In this document: positions 17,566 through 26,699 of the stretch, piece after piece
Position numbering within the stretch: position 1 is the first letter of the stretch
How the letters are laid out: each line of letters starts with the position of its first letter
Source: Bryobacteraceae bacterium
GTDB taxonomy: Bacteria; Acidobacteriota; Terriglobia; Bryobacterales; Bryobacteraceae
Length of the DNA: 39,816 nt
Direction of reading: 5' to 3'
NCBI GenBank assembly: GCA_019187195.1
Contig: JABAQT010000041.1
Coordinates: 1-39,816 of the forward strand
Notes under the pieces: model-generated
Seen by the model: only the letters and a program-made list of their open reading frames with translations
Databases searched by the model: none
What the model was told of the DNA's origin: nothing
Program-made: the position numbers and the translations under genes

Positions 17566-19362
17566 TCAGCCGCGGAGGCGGATGCCGAGGTCGCGGAGGG
17601 CGCGGTCGGGGACGGGCGAGGGGGCGTCGCACATCAAGTCGGTTCCCTTGGCGGTCTTGGGGAACGGGATGACGTCGCGGATCGACTTTTCGCCAGCAAG
17701 GATCATGACGAGGCGGTCCAGGCCGAGGGCGATGCCACCGTGGGGCGGAGCTCCGTATTCGAGGGCGTCGAGGAGGAAGCCGAACTTCAGGCGGGCTTCT
17801 TCGTCCGAGAGCCCAAGCGAGGAAAAGACCCTGGCCTGCACGTCGCGGCGGTGGATACGGATGGAGCCGGAGCCGAGTTCGACGCCGTTCAGGACGATGT
17901 CATAGGACTTGGCGCGGCAATGGGCGGGGTCGGCGGTCAACTTGTCGAGGTCTTCATCGAGCACGGAGGTAAAGGGGTGATGGGCGGCCATCCAGCGTCC
18001 TTCTTCCTCGTCCCATTCGAACATGGGGAAGTTATCCACCCACAGGAGCTTGAAGACTTTGGGATCGAGCAGGTTGTGCTTACCGGCGTATTTCTGGGCG
18101 CAATAGAGGCGCAGTTGGCCGCACGCGAGCAGTACGGTGTGTTCGGGGCGCTGTCCCTTCTTTTCACCGGCCCAACCGGCGAGGATGAGGAGGTCATTGT
18201 CACCGGCGGCGGCGCGTTCGCGGACCCTGGCCATCTGTTCGGGGAAGTCGCGTTCGAGGCGTTTGGCGTCGTCGAAGACGCGCAGGCCGCGCTCCTGGCC
18301 GAAGGCTTTGATCTCGTCGCGATCCTTGCGGGAGGGAGTGCCGGTGTTGGGGATATGGATGGCCACGAGGGGGAGCCCTTCGGCGGCGAGTTGCTGCCCT
18401 TCAAACAGATCCTCGACGCAATGGAACGGGGGGACCCGCATATCGGGCTTGTCGATGCCGTAGGAGCGCATCGCCTGTTCGTAGGTCATGCGCGGGATGG
18501 CTCCCTCGATTTTGCAGCCGGCCACTTCGAAGACGCGCTTCACCATTCCTTCCACGACATCGAAGATGGTTTCCTTTTGGGGGAAGGACATCTCGAGGTC
18601 GATTTGGGTGAACTCGGGCTGGCGGTCGGCGCGCAAGTCCTCGTCGCGGAAGCAACGCACGATCTGGAAATATTTTTCGTAGCCGCTGACCATCAGCAGT
18701 TGCTTGAAGATCTGGGGCGATTGGGGGAGGGCGTAGAAACTGCCCGGGGAGAGGCGGCTGGGGACGAGAAAGTCGCGCGCGCCTTCGGGCGTCGACTTCG
18801 TCATGAAGGGCGTTTCGATTTCGAGGAAGCCCCGGGAACAGAGGAACTCGCGGACGGCGAAGGAGACGTTGGACCGCAGAATGATGTTCTTCTGCATCTG
18901 GGGGCGGCGGAGGTCGACATAGCGGTACTTGAGGCGGACGTCCTCGGCAATGCCGGCGAACTCATCCATGGGGAATGGGGGGACGCGCGATTCGTTGAGG
19001 ATCCACACTTTCTCCGCGACAAGTTCGATTTCTCCAGTGGAGATGTTCGGATTGACGGTTTCGGGGGAGCGCTTCTCGACGGTTCCTTCGATGGCCACGA
19101 CGTATTCCGGGCGGAGCATTCCGGCCCGGGCGTGCACATGGGATCCGACATTCTCATGGAAGACCACCTGGGTGACGCCTTCGCGGTCGCGAAGATGGAT
19201 GAAGATCACGCCGCCGAGGTCACGGCGCCGGTGGACCCAGCCCATGACGAGGGCGCGCTTGCCCGAGTCGCTCGAGCGCAGGGCGCCGCAATCATGAGTG
19301 CGTTTCAAATCGCCAAGAAAATCCAGAGTTACGGGTTGCCGTTGATCAGTGGTTTCCGCCAT
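17566..19362 (-). CDS. aspS: aspartyl-tRNA synthetase
   Basis: 598 residues, the normal bacterial length. It has an N-terminal OB-fold anticodon domain ([20 protein letters not shown], residues ~39-58). Class II motif 2 lies at ~234-256 ([20 protein letters not shown]), with [11 protein letters not shown] before it. The bacterial GAD insertion lies in the middle, and motif 3 [13 protein letters not shown] starts at ~543. At the position after RRRD where non-discriminating enzymes commonly carry His, this one has Leu (L49), leaning to a discriminating enzyme; this is a one-residue inference. The start ATG 19362 has GGAAG seven bases upstream and overlaps the end of hisS by 17 bases. Confidence 0.95.
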   Translation of the reverse strand: MAETTDQRQPVTLDFLGDLKRTHDCGALRSSDSGKRALVMGWVHRRRDLGGVIFIHLRDREGVTQVVFHENVGSHVHARAGMLRPEYVVAIEGTVEKRSPETVNPNISTGEIELVAEKVWILNESRVPPFPMDEFAGIAEDVRLKYRYVDLRRPQMQKNIILRSNVSFAVREFLCSRGFLEIETPFMTKSTPEGARDFLVPSRLSPGSFYALPQSPQIFKQLLMVSGYEKYFQIVRCFRDEDLRADRQPEFTQIDLEMSFPQKETIFDVVEGMVKRVFEVAGCKIEGAIPRMTYEQAMRSYGIDKPDMRVPPFHCVEDLFEGQQLAAEGLPLVAIHIPNTGTPSRKDRDEIKAFGQERGLRVFDDAKRLERDFPEQMARVRERAAAGDNDLLILAGWAGEKKGQRPEHTVLLACGQLRLYCAQKYAGKHNLLDPKVFKLLWVDNFPMFEWDEEEGRWMAAHHPFTSVLDEDLDKLTADPAHCRAKSYDIVLNGVELGSGSIRIHRRDVQARVFSSLGLSDEEARLKFGFLLDALEYGAPPHGGIALGLDRLVMILAGEKSIRDVIPFPKTAKGTDLMCDAPSPVPDRALRDLGIRLRG

Positions 19363-20602
19363 ATAAGACTTCCGTGAGCCTCTCGCGGCTCACACTCTCC
19401 TGTTCGCCGGTGGCCATGTTTTTGAGGGTGTAGGCACCGGATTGAATTTCGTTATCGCCGACGATCAGCACGTAGCGCGCGCCGGTCTTGTTGGCAAGTT
19501 CGAGGATGCGTTTGAGTTTGCCCTCGAAGGCTATGCCGACGCGGGCTCCGTTGCGGCGCAGATCGCGCGCGAGCAGGGCCGCGTGGCGCAAGGCGTTGTC
19601 ACCCATGGGGGCGATGAACAGATCCGCCGCATCCTTGTGACGATCCGGTTGCGCCTCCTCGACGCTCATGACGAGGCGGTCTTCTCCGATGGAGAAGCCG
19701 ATGCCCGGGGCGGGCACTTTGGAGCCGAGGGATTCGGCGAGGCCGTCATAGCGGCCGCCGCCGAGAACGGAGTTTTGGGCTCCGAGGGCTCCGTGAACCA
19801 CTTCGAAGGTGGTGCGCATGTAGTAGTCGAGACCGCGGACCAGCCGCGGTCTGATCTCGTATTGGATGGCACGATCATCGAGATACGTGCGCACAGCGGC
19901 GAAGTGGGTTTTGCAGGGTTCGCACAGGAAATCGAGGATGGAGGGGAGAGCGTCGATGACGGGCTGATCCTCGGGGACCTTGCAGTCGAGGACGCGAAGC
20001 GGGTTGGTCTCGACTCTGCGGCGGCAATCCTGGCAGAGATTGGCGGCGGATGCGGCCAACTGACGGCGGAGTTCGGCCACATAGCGGGCGCGGCATTCCT
20101 TACAGCCGACGGAGTTGATCAGGAGGCGAAAACCCTCGAGGCCCGAGCGGGTGAGGATCTCGATGACCATCTCGATCACTTCGGCGTCGACGGCGGGCGA
20201 TTCCGAGCCGATCGCCTCGGCTCCGATCTGCGCGAACTGGCGGTAGCGGCCTTTTTGCGGACGCTCGCGGCGGAACATGGGCCCGATGTAGTAAACCTTC
20301 GTGAGGCCGGGAACCTGATCGAGGCGGTGTTCGATGAAGGAGCGGATGACGCCGGCCGTATTTTCCGGGCGGAGAGTGAGGGAAGCGCCGTCGCGGTCCT
20401 CGAAGGTGTACATCTCCTTGCTGACGATGTCGGTTTCTTCTCCGACTCCGCGGGCAAACAGAGAAGTCTCTTCAAAGATGGGCGTGCGGATCTCGCCGTA
20501 GTGGTAGGAGTGCATGACGGCGCGCGCCACCTCCTCGACATGATTCCACACCCGGCTTGCGGGGGGCAGAATGTCCCGCGTTCCCTTGACGGCTTTTATC
20601 AA
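19346..20602 (-). CDS. hisS: histidyl-tRNA synthetase
   Basis: 418 residues. The start is the TTG at 20602. Family similarity begins at [22 protein letters not shown] lies about seven bases upstream, and TTGA overlaps the TGA of the gene before it. The longer frame from 20833 is only the shadow of that upstream gene. Motif 2 contains [17 protein letters not shown] (~108-123) and the HisRS signature [16 protein letters not shown] is at ~254-269. Cys pairs at 167/170, 190/193 and 227/230 match the usual insertion of bacterial HisRS. The C-terminal anticodon-binding domain covers ~330-418. It is translationally coupled on both sides (gamma-CA upstream, aspS downstream). Confidence 0.95.
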   Translation of the reverse strand: MIKAVKGTRDILPPASRVWNHVEEVARAVMHSYHYGEIRTPIFEETSLFARGVGEETDIVSKEMYTFEDRDGASLTLRPENTAGVIRSFIEHRLDQVPGLTKVYYIGPMFRRERPQKGRYRQFAQIGAEAIGSESPAVDAEVIEMVIEILTRSGLEGFRLLINSVGCKECRARYVAELRRQLAASAANLCQDCRRRVETNPLRVLDCKVPEDQPVIDALPSILDFLCEPCKTHFAAVRTYLDDRAIQYEIRPRLVRGLDYYMRTTFEVVHGALGAQNSVLGGGRYDGLAESLGSKVPAPGIGFSIGEDRLVMSVEEAQPDRHKDAADLFIAPMGDNALRHAALLARDLRRNGARVGIAFEGKLKRILELANKTGARYVLIVGDNEIQSGAYTLKNMATGEQESVSRERLTEVLYGGNH

Positions 20603-21114
20603 GATGACTCTTCCCCGTAGCGCGCGCGCAGTTCGATGTAGCGTTCGGCATTGGCGCGAAAGCGCGCGCTTTCGGCGGCGGTCACCTGGCGGAGCACTCT
20701 CGCGGGCACGCCCACGGCGAGGCTCGAGGGAGGAATGGTCATGCCTTCGGGGACGAGGGCTCCGGCGGCGATCACCGCCCCCTTGCCGATTTTCGCGCCG
20801 TTGAGCACAATGGCTCCGATGCCGATGAGGCATTCGTCTTCAACAGTGCAGCCGTGCAACACCGCGGAATGGCCGACGGTCACGCGGGCTCCGATGTGGA
20901 GTTCAAAGCCGTCCGTATCGGCGTGGAGCACGCTGTTGTCCTGAATATTGGTCTCATCGCCGACGCGAATGATGTTGACGTCGCCGCGCACGGTCGCGTT
21001 CGGCCACACGGAGGACCGTTCGCCGAGAACGACGTCGCCGATGACCTGGGCGCTGGGATCGATGTAACAGGTGGGCGCCGTTTTTGGGACAACGCCCCGG
21101 AAGGAACGAATCAT
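20599..21114 (-). CDS. gamma-class carbonic anhydrase family protein
   Basis: 171 residues from the ATG at 21114, where homologues normally begin (MIRSFRGVVP); in-frame starts at 21135, 21153 and 21156 are possible. It is a left-handed beta-helix of hexapeptide repeats (IGDVVLGERSSVWPNATVRG). The three metal-binding histidines are at about H64 (SVLHAD), H82 and H87 (VGHSAVLHGC). The family (YrdA/PaaY/Cam-like) comprises trimeric metalloproteins; only some show carbonic anhydrase activity. A TATGCT box at about 21135-21140 on the minus strand could be the -10. It is the first gene of the run ending with hisS and aspS; its stop overlaps the hisS start. Confidence 0.88.
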   Translation of the reverse strand: MIRSFRGVVPKTAPTCYIDPSAQVIGDVVLGERSSVWPNATVRGDVNIIRVGDETNIQDNSVLHADTDGFELHIGARVTVGHSAVLHGCTVEDECLIGIGAIVLNGAKIGKGAVIAAGALVPEGMTIPPSSLAVGVPARVLRQVTAAESARFRANAERYIELRARYGEESS

Positions 21115-21161
21115 GACAGCCGGATAATTTTCCATGCTAGCATAGACAGCCATCACGGCTT

Positions 21162-21782
21162 ATGGATACGATCTACATTCCACCGCATCACCGGGTGGAG
21201 GATATCACGCTGATGCACGAATTTATCGAGGAGTTTTCCTTCGGCATCCTGGTGACGTCGGCGGAGGGACTGCGAGCCACGCACATCCCCGTTCTGCTCG
21301 ACCGCTCGCGCGGAGCATACGGAACGATCGAGACTCACCTGGCGAGGAACAACCCCCACCTGAAGGCGCTCGACGGGACGAACGAAGGCCTCTTTATCTT
21401 TCAGGGTCCGCACGGTTACATCTCGCCGGCGTGGTATGAAACCAAGCTCGCCGTGCCGACGTGGAATTTTACGACCGTCCACGCCAGCGGACGGCCGCGC
21501 GTGGTCGAGGATCCAGCGGCGTTCCGGGATTTTCTGAGGCGGCTGGTGGCGGCCAACGACTCGCGCTGGAGCGAGGAGACGCTGCCTGAAGATTACCGGT
21601 CGGCGATGCAAAAGGGGGCGGTGATGGTGGAGATGGCCATCGACCGGCTGGAGGGCAAGTTCAAACTGGGAGCGGAACGGACGGCGGCGGACCGGAAGGG
21701 GATATTGGAAGGGCTGAAGCAGGGGAGGGAACGAACGCTGCGCGAGGTGACGGAGGAGTGGTACCGGCGCCGCGTTGATTGA
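21162..21782 (+). CDS. PaiB-like FMN-binding protein
   Basis: 206 residues from ATG 21162. It starts MDTIYIPPHHRVEDITLMHE and contains ATHIPVLLDRSRGAYGTIET, LARNNPHLKAL, LFIFQGPHGYISPAWY and VPTWNFTTVHASGRPRVVED. These are the conserved blocks of the PaiB family (FMN-binding split-barrel fold), named after a Bacillus subtilis protein annotated as a transcriptional regulator of sporulation and degradative enzymes. The fold suggests flavin binding or flavin-dependent reduction rather than DNA binding, and no helix-turn-helix is visible. It is divergent from the gamma-CA gene and convergent with the histidine kinase (17-base gap). Confidence 0.85.
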   Translation: MDTIYIPPHHRVEDITLMHEFIEEFSFGILVTSAEGLRATHIPVLLDRSRGAYGTIETHLARNNPHLKALDGTNEGLFIFQGPHGYISPAWYETKLAVPTWNFTTVHASGRPRVVEDPAAFRDFLRRLVAANDSRWSEETLPEDYRSAMQKGAVMVEMAIDRLEGKFKLGAERTAADRKGILEGLKQGRERTLREVTEEWYRRRVD

Positions 21783-21799
21783 GCAGCGGGGCGGCGAAG

Positions 21800-23134
21800 T
21801 CAGGAAAGGTCATGCGCGCGGTACGCGTCGCTTGTGGGGACGCGGATTTCGACGCGCAACCCGGGTTGCGCGTTGGCGGCGTGGATGGCTCCGTGGTGGA
21901 GGCGAATGGCGCGTTCGGCAATGGCGAGGCCGAGGCCGGAGCCGCCGGTGCCGCGGCCGCGATCGGACTGAACACGGAAGAAGGGGCGGAAGATATCCTT
22001 GAGCATGGATTCCGGGACGCCGGGGCCGCGGTCCTGAATGGTGACGAGCGCGGAGCGGTCCTTCCGCTGCACGCCGACCTCGATGGTTTCGCGTTCGGGA
22101 GAGTAGCGGATGGCGTTGCGGAGCACGTTTTCAAAGGCACGGCTCAGCAGCTTTTCGTCGGCCATGACGGTGCAGGGGGCGGCGATCTCCTCCTTGATGT
22201 CGCAGTGTTTGGCTTCGGCCTCGAGGCGGCATTCGTCGAGCACGCGGGAGAGGAGTTGTTTCAGTTCGACGGGTTCAACCTTGCGCTCGGCGGGATCGCC
22301 CTCGGCCTGGTTCATGCGGATGAGCTCGTTGACGAGGGTCGAGAGGATTTCCGTTTCGCGCTTGATGCGGTCGATGGCGGCCTGGCGGTCCCCGCTGGTG
22401 CGGGCCAGTTCGACGGCGAATTGCAGGCGGGCGAGGGGCGAGCGGAGTTCGTGGGAGACATCCTGAAAGAGGCGGCGTTCGGTGGTGAGAAGAGTTTCGA
22501 TGCGGTCCGCCATCTCGTCGAAAGCGCGGGCGAGGTCGCCGAACTCATCGCGCCGGTTCAGCCGCGCGCGGGCTCCGAGGTCGCCGGAGCCAAAGCGGAG
22601 GACCGTTTCGCGCAGGCGGCGGAGAGGTTTCACAAGCGTCAGGGCGAGGGCGTAACAGAGCACGATGACGATGAGGAGAATGGCCCCGTAGTAGTAGTAG
22701 GCGTTATTCGGAGGCCCGAAGGCGGCTTCGGGGACGCGGACAATGAGGTTGTACCTGCCGTCGGGGGAGGTTTGACGGATGAGAATGGGGCCTCGGGACC
22801 GGAAGGGGCGGCGGGGCCCGGGGGCGCGCGAGGCCTGAAGCATGGACTGGCGATTCTCGCCGGTGACGAGATCCACGCCCGAACTGTCGAGCAGGTAATG
22901 GGCTCCGAGGATGTAGCGATCCATGCGGGCCAGTTCCCTGGCGAGGGCCTGTTTGCCGCCGGACTCATAGGCGGCGCGGGCGTCGTCGAGCTGCATGGCG
23001 TGGATGCGCTTCAGGAAGTGGTCCACGGGGGCGTTGCGCCGCGAAAGCACCATGGTGGTGGCGAGGAAGGCTCCGAAGGAGAACAGGAGCATGGCTCCGA
23101 ACCAGAGCACGATCTTGGCGAAGATGGATCTCAT
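21800..23134 (-). CDS. sensor histidine kinase, CpxA/BaeS type
   Basis: 444 residues. Membrane helix 1 spans ~8-30, a periplasmic sensor ~31-145, helix 2 ~147-167 and HAMP ~168-220. HisKA has the phosphorylated H228 in FQDVSHELRSPLARLQFAVE. The ATPase domain has an N-box (ENVLRNAIRYS), a G1 box (DRGPGVPE) and a G2 box (GTGGSGLGLAIAERAI). All catalytic motifs are intact. It is the third gene of an operon with tight overlaps: its ATG overlaps the response regulator TGA by four bases. By homology it should phosphorylate that regulator; the signal is unknown, though CpxA/BaeS relatives sense envelope stress. Confidence 0.92.
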   Translation of the reverse strand: MRSIFAKIVLWFGAMLLFSFGAFLATTMVLSRRNAPVDHFLKRIHAMQLDDARAAYESGGKQALARELARMDRYILGAHYLLDSSGVDLVTGENRQSMLQASRAPGPRRPFRSRGPILIRQTSPDGRYNLIVRVPEAAFGPPNNAYYYYGAILLIVIVLCYALALTLVKPLRRLRETVLRFGSGDLGARARLNRRDEFGDLARAFDEMADRIETLLTTERRLFQDVSHELRSPLARLQFAVELARTSGDRQAAIDRIKRETEILSTLVNELIRMNQAEGDPAERKVEPVELKQLLSRVLDECRLEAEAKHCDIKEEIAAPCTVMADEKLLSRAFENVLRNAIRYSPERETIEVGVQRKDRSALVTIQDRGPGVPESMLKDIFRPFFRVQSDRGRGTGGSGLGLAIAERAIRLHHGAIHAANAQPGLRVEIRVPTSDAYRAHDLS

Positions 23135-23835
23135 GACTCCGCTCCGGTGTTCTGGTCGAGGCAGAACTGATAGCCGCTGCCGCGGATGGTGATGAGCCAG
23201 TTCCTGGGGATGTCGAGTTTCTTACGCAGGTGGCTGACGTGGACGTCGATGGCGCGATCAAAGGGAGTGGAGTCGCGCTGGTAGAGGCGGTTGGCCAGTT
23301 CGTCGCGGGTGACGACCCTGCCGGCGGAGCGGAGGAGAAGTTCGAGGACGTCGAATTCGGCGGCCGTGACATCGACGGGTTGCCCGTCGCGAGTTACGGT
23401 GCGGGCGCGGGGATCCATGCGGACGCCCATGACCTCGATGGGTTCGAGAGAGGCCGAGGGAGGCTGGCTGCGGCGGAGGATGGCGCGTACACGCGCGAGC
23501 AGTTCATAGGGATCGAAAGGCTTGGCGAGGTAATCGTCGGCCCCTTCGTTCAGGCCCTGGATACGGCTTTGCCGCGCGGCGCGGGCGGTGAGCATGAGGA
23601 CCGGGATATTGCTTTTCTCGCGGATGCCCTTGAGAACTCCAAAACCATCGAGCCGGGGCATCATGACATCGAGAATGACCATGGCGTACTTACCGGAGAG
23701 AGCTTTGGCGAGGCCCTGTTCGCCATCGTGCGCGACATCGAGGGCGATGTCCATTCCGGCGAAGAATTCGCGCATCAGGGAGCAGAGTTCCGTGTCGTCA
23801 TCGATGAGGAGCAGGGTTTCGGGAGGGGCAGTCAT
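23131..23835 (-). CDS. OmpR/CpxR-type response regulator
   Basis: 234 residues. Receiver domain 1-120 with acidic pocket IDDD (11-14), phospho-acceptor D56 in VILDVMMP, Thr in LMLTAR and Lys in AKPF (~106). The winged-helix Trans_Reg_C domain covers ~135-230 (LEPIEVMGVRMDPRARTVTR, then ELLLRSAGRVVTRDELANRL and DVHVSHLRKKL). It starts within the stop of the upstream ECF sigma gene (ATGA) and ends within the start of the kinase. This is the cytoplasmic transcription factor of the two-component pair. Confidence 0.93.
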   Translation of the reverse strand: MTAPPETLLLIDDDTELCSLMREFFAGMDIALDVAHDGEQGLAKALSGKYAMVILDVMMPRLDGFGVLKGIREKSNIPVLMLTARAARQSRIQGLNEGADDYLAKPFDPYELLARVRAILRRSQPPSASLEPIEVMGVRMDPRARTVTRDGQPVDVTAAEFDVLELLLRSAGRVVTRDELANRLYQRDSTPFDRAIDVHVSHLRKKLDIPRNWLITIRGSGYQFCLDQNTGAES

Positions 23836-24434
23836 TTTCCGTCCCCGTTGAGCGTCTTCTCATGGCGGGAATCCGCGGACAGGCGGGACTGGAGCATGAG
23901 ACAGGTACGGAACAGAAGAGACTTGACGGCGGGGATGGTGCAACCCATGTGGCGGGCAATGGCCGCATAGTCGAGGCCCTCGAACCTGTGGAGGCGCAGG
24001 GCTTCCCGCTGGCGGGGGGAAAGGGCGGCCAGGGCGGCGCGGACGCGTTGAATCCGTTCGCGGCGGAGAAGCAGATGCTCGGGCGTGGCGGGATCCCTCA
24101 AGGCGCTCCAGCCGGCGGCCGGCAGCGCGTCATAGCTGAGGGTGGACTTGCCCGGCCCCTGGGAACGGAGCCAGTTGAGCGAGCGGTTGAAGGCGATCCG
24201 GTAGAGCCAGGTGGAGAACGATGCCGAAGGCTGATAGCGCGCGCGAGCCATGTAGACGCGCAGGAAGACCTCCTGGGAAAGCTCCTCGGCAGCGGCGGCA
24301 TCGTTCGTAATGCGGCTGATGAGGTGAAACACGCGCAGCCGGTGCCGCTGGTGGAGGATATCAAAAGAGCCGGAATTCCCGTTCTTCAAGGAAAGCATCA
24401 GTTGCCGGTCTTCGAGCGTTTCTTCGATAAACAT
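23832..24434 (-). CDS. ECF-type RNA polymerase sigma factor
   Basis: 200 residues. Region 2 spans ~20-95 (ILHQRHRLRVFHLISRITND, AEELSQEVFLRVYMARARYQ, FSTWLYRIAFNRSLNWLR), then a linker of ~40 residues. Region 4 spans ~130-185 (ALAALSPRQREALRLHRFEG, LDYAAIARHMGCTIPAVKSL). No anti-sigma gene follows; instead the stop overlaps the start of a CpxR-type regulator and kinase, so the sigma factor and two-component system are one operon. The exact ECF group is not assigned. The start ATG 24434 has no clear RBS. Confidence 0.88.
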   Translation of the reverse strand: MFIEETLEDRQLMLSLKNGNSGSFDILHQRHRLRVFHLISRITNDAAAAEELSQEVFLRVYMARARYQPSASFSTWLYRIAFNRSLNWLRSQGPGKSTLSYDALPAAGWSALRDPATPEHLLLRRERIQRVRAALAALSPRQREALRLHRFEGLDYAAIARHMGCTIPAVKSLLFRTCLMLQSRLSADSRHEKTLNGDGK

Positions 24435-24500
24435 ATGGGCACGCCGGTGGTCTCTACTAACAGACTAGTCCGGGGAGGAAGGAAAGCGAAAGATGGAATT

Positions 24501-25472
24501 TCAAAGATTTGTTAAGGGGTCAAACAGGCTGAGCTGGGGGTGGGCCGCATCCTCGGGGCGGTAGGTGGAGGCGCTCTTTTCGAGGCGGAACTTGCGGCGG
24601 GCGGAATCGGCGCGGTCATCGAGAAGCTTCCGGTACTCGATTTCGAGGAACGCGGAGCGGGCATAGACGCGCCTGTAGCGTGCCACGAGTTGGGGAAACT
24701 CGCGGTCGAGGAAGGGGAGGAATACGCGGGCGGCGCAGGGTTTCAGGAAAAGCGGCGAGGTTACGAAGTATTTCGCGCCAGATTGCGCGGCGCACCCGGC
24801 GACTTCGCAAAGGCTCTCGTAGCTGTCGTTGATGCCCGGCAGCAGCGGGCAGACGAGGACTCCGGCGGCGATGCCGCGCCGTGACAGCCCGGCAAGAGCG
24901 CTGAGGCGGAGATCGGGACGGGGCGCGCGCGGTTCGATCAATCGCGCAAGGCGCGCGTCCATGGTGGTGATGGTGAAGTTCACGTGCACAACATTGGAAC
25001 GGGCGAGGCGGGCGAGCAGATCGGCGTCGCGGGTGACGAGATCCGATTTTGTCGTGAGCGAGATGCGGCGGCCGCGATCGGAGGAGAGGACATCGAGGAT
25101 GGAGCGGGTGAGACGGTAGCGGCGCTCGGCCGGCTGGTAGGGGTCGGTGGCGGTTCCGATGGCGATGTGGGCGGTAAGGGGAACGGCGGCCAGTTCCCGG
25201 CGGAAGGCCGGGGCCGAAAACTGTTTGACGAAGATCCGGGTTTCGAAATCGAGGGGTTGGCGGAGCTCCATGAATTCGTGGGTATAACGGGCATAGCAGT
25301 ATTTGCAGCCGAATTCACAGCCGCGGTAAGGGTTGATCGTGTAATCGAAGAACATGCGGCCGGAGGAGCGATTGAGGAGGGAGCGGGTGGGGAGGAGGGA
25401 GTAGGAGGAAGAGGATTTGGAGAGGAGGGAGGAGGAGAGGGAGGCGAGGCGAGCGATTCCGGTGAGCGGCAT
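24501..25472 (-). CDS. SPL-like radical SAM protein
   Basis: 323 residues. The radical SAM cluster motif CxxxCxxC is at C52, C56 and C59 within NPYRGCEFGCKYCYAR. Next comes the spore-photoproduct-lyase-like pattern AHIAIGTATDPYQPAERRYR, LTTKSDLVTRDADLL, VNFTITTMDARL, EPRAPRPDLRLSALAGL and CPLLPGINDS. It belongs to the SPL-like branch that includes mycobacterial Rv2578c; the real substrate of this branch is not known. The serine-rich first 35 residues are unusual, and an internal ATG at residue 40 is an alternative start. Cytoplasmic. Divergent from the metallophosphoesterase gene. Confidence 0.85.
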   Translation of the reverse strand: MPLTGIARLASLSSSLLSKSSSSYSLLPTRSLLNRSSGRMFFDYTINPYRGCEFGCKYCYARYTHEFMELRQPLDFETRIFVKQFSAPAFRRELAAVPLTAHIAIGTATDPYQPAERRYRLTRSILDVLSSDRGRRISLTTKSDLVTRDADLLARLARSNVVHVNFTITTMDARLARLIEPRAPRPDLRLSALAGLSRRGIAAGVLVCPLLPGINDSYESLCEVAGCAAQSGAKYFVTSPLFLKPCAARVFLPFLDREFPQLVARYRRVYARSAFLEIEYRKLLDDRADSARRKFRLEKSASTYRPEDAAHPQLSLFDPLTNL

Positions 25473-25523
25473 GGTTTATTTTCGCCTTTAGTTCGCTTTC
25501 TGTCAAGAATAAAGGAATCCCTG

Positions 25524-25529
25524 TACACT
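25524..25529 (+). promoter_or_regulatory. -10 box, candidate leaderless promoter of the first metallophosphoesterase gene
   Basis: TACACT ends six bases before the GTG at 25536. A weak -35 (TGTCAA) lies about 17 bases upstream. The G-rich AGGGGG run abuts the start codon, too close to work as a Shine-Dalgarno site for it. Confidence 0.35.
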
Positions 25530-25535
25530 AAGGGG

Positions 25536-26699
25536 GTGGGATTACTGGTGTCGATTCACCGGCTCGTGCCGGACATGCTGCTGGTTGCGATCACGCTGCT
25601 GATGCATGTTGGGTTCTACCTGGCAATTCGCGGGACTTCGCGATTTTCCGGTTCGCGGCGCAACCGGATGTTGCTGGGGGTGGGTCTGGCGGTGTCCGTG
25701 GCTTATGTGTCCCTCAGCATGGTCTTCAGCATGAACCGGTTTGCGAGTCTGCTTCCGGTGGGGGAGTGGCTGTACTGGTTGCGCGGGATGGGCTATTTGT
25801 GGGCGCTGGGCACATTCGCGGTGTTCACCATGCTGATGCTGATGAGGCGGGTCCCGGCGGGCTTTTCGGGTGGGAGGCGGCGATTTCTGAATATGGCGCG
25901 GGGCGCGGCGCTCGCCTCGCCGGCGGTGATTATCGGATACGGGGTGGGCGAGCGCAAGAAGTTCGAAGTGAAGGAAGCCGATATCGCGATACCGGGGCTG
26001 GCGAAGGATTTGGAAGGGTTGCGGATTCTGCAGTTGAGCGACATCCACATGAGCCCCTTTCTGACGGAGAAGGACCTGGAGCGTGTTATCGGGATGGCGA
26101 ATGAGACGAAGCCGCACCTGTGTGTGATCACCGGCGACCTGATTACGGGGAGACGTGATCCGCTCGACGTGTGCATGCGCCATCTGGCGAAGGTGAAATC
26201 GGACGCGGGGATAATCGGCTGTAACGGAAATCATGAGATCTTCGCGCGGGCGGAGGCGCACACGAAGGAGTACGGGGCGAGGCTCGGAATGAACTTCCTG
26301 CGGCAGGAGAAGACGGCGCTGCGGTTCGGGAGCGCGAGGATGAACATCGCGGGCGTCGACTACCAACGATTCCACGCGCCATATTTACGGGGCATGGAAA
26401 AGCTGGTGGAGCGGGATGCATTCAACCTGCTGCTGTCCCACAATCCGGATGTTTTTCCGGTGGCGGCAAAGCAGGGCTACCAGTTGACGCTGAGCGGGCA
26501 CACGCACGGGGGACAGATCACGGTGGAGATACTGGAGCAGTACGCGAATGTGGCTCGATTTTTCACTCCTTATGTGTATGGGCGGTATGAGCGGGATGGG
26601 GCCTCGATCTACGTGACGCGGGGGATCGGGACGGTTGGGGTGCCCGCGAGGATCGGGGCGACGCCGGAGATCACGGTGGTGCGGCTGTGCGCATCCTGA
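25536..26699 (+). CDS. membrane-anchored metallophosphoesterase (YkuE-like)
   Basis: 387 residues from GTG 25536 (GTG 25548 is an alternative); the much longer open frame from 24984 is antisense to the radical SAM gene and spurious. Three or four membrane helices occupy residues ~10-115, then a short RR-containing hydrophobic segment (RRRFLNMARGAALASPAVII). The calcineurin-like phosphoesterase domain covers ~155-385: LQLSDIHMSPF, CVITGDLITGRRDP, GCNGNHE, LLSHNPD and LSGHTHGGQ. All metal-binding residues are present. The domain should face the periplasm. Homologues include YkuE-like and YaeI-type enzymes, which act on lipid or phosphoester substrates; the substrate here is unknown. The stop overlaps the next gene by 13 bases. 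Confidence 0.87.
   Translation: MGLLVSIHRLVPDMLLVAITLLMHVGFYLAIRGTSRFSGSRRNRMLLGVGLAVSVAYVSLSMVFSMNRFASLLPVGEWLYWLRGMGYLWALGTFAVFTMLMLMRRVPAGFSGGRRRFLNMARGAALASPAVIIGYGVGERKKFEVKEADIAIPGLAKDLEGLRILQLSDIHMSPFLTEKDLERVIGMANETKPHLCVITGDLITGRRDPLDVCMRHLAKVKSDAGIIGCNGNHEIFARAEAHTKEYGARLGMNFLRQEKTALRFGSARMNIAGVDYQRFHAPYLRGMEKLVERDAFNLLLSHNPDVFPVAAKQGYQLTLSGHTHGGQITVEILEQYANVARFFTPYVYGRYERDGASIYVTRGIGTVGVPARIGATPEITVVRLCAS

Noticed and set aside
24984..25535. N-terminal extension of the first metallophosphoesterase frame
   Set aside because: It runs antisense through the radical SAM gene; homology and membrane helices begin after GTG 25536.
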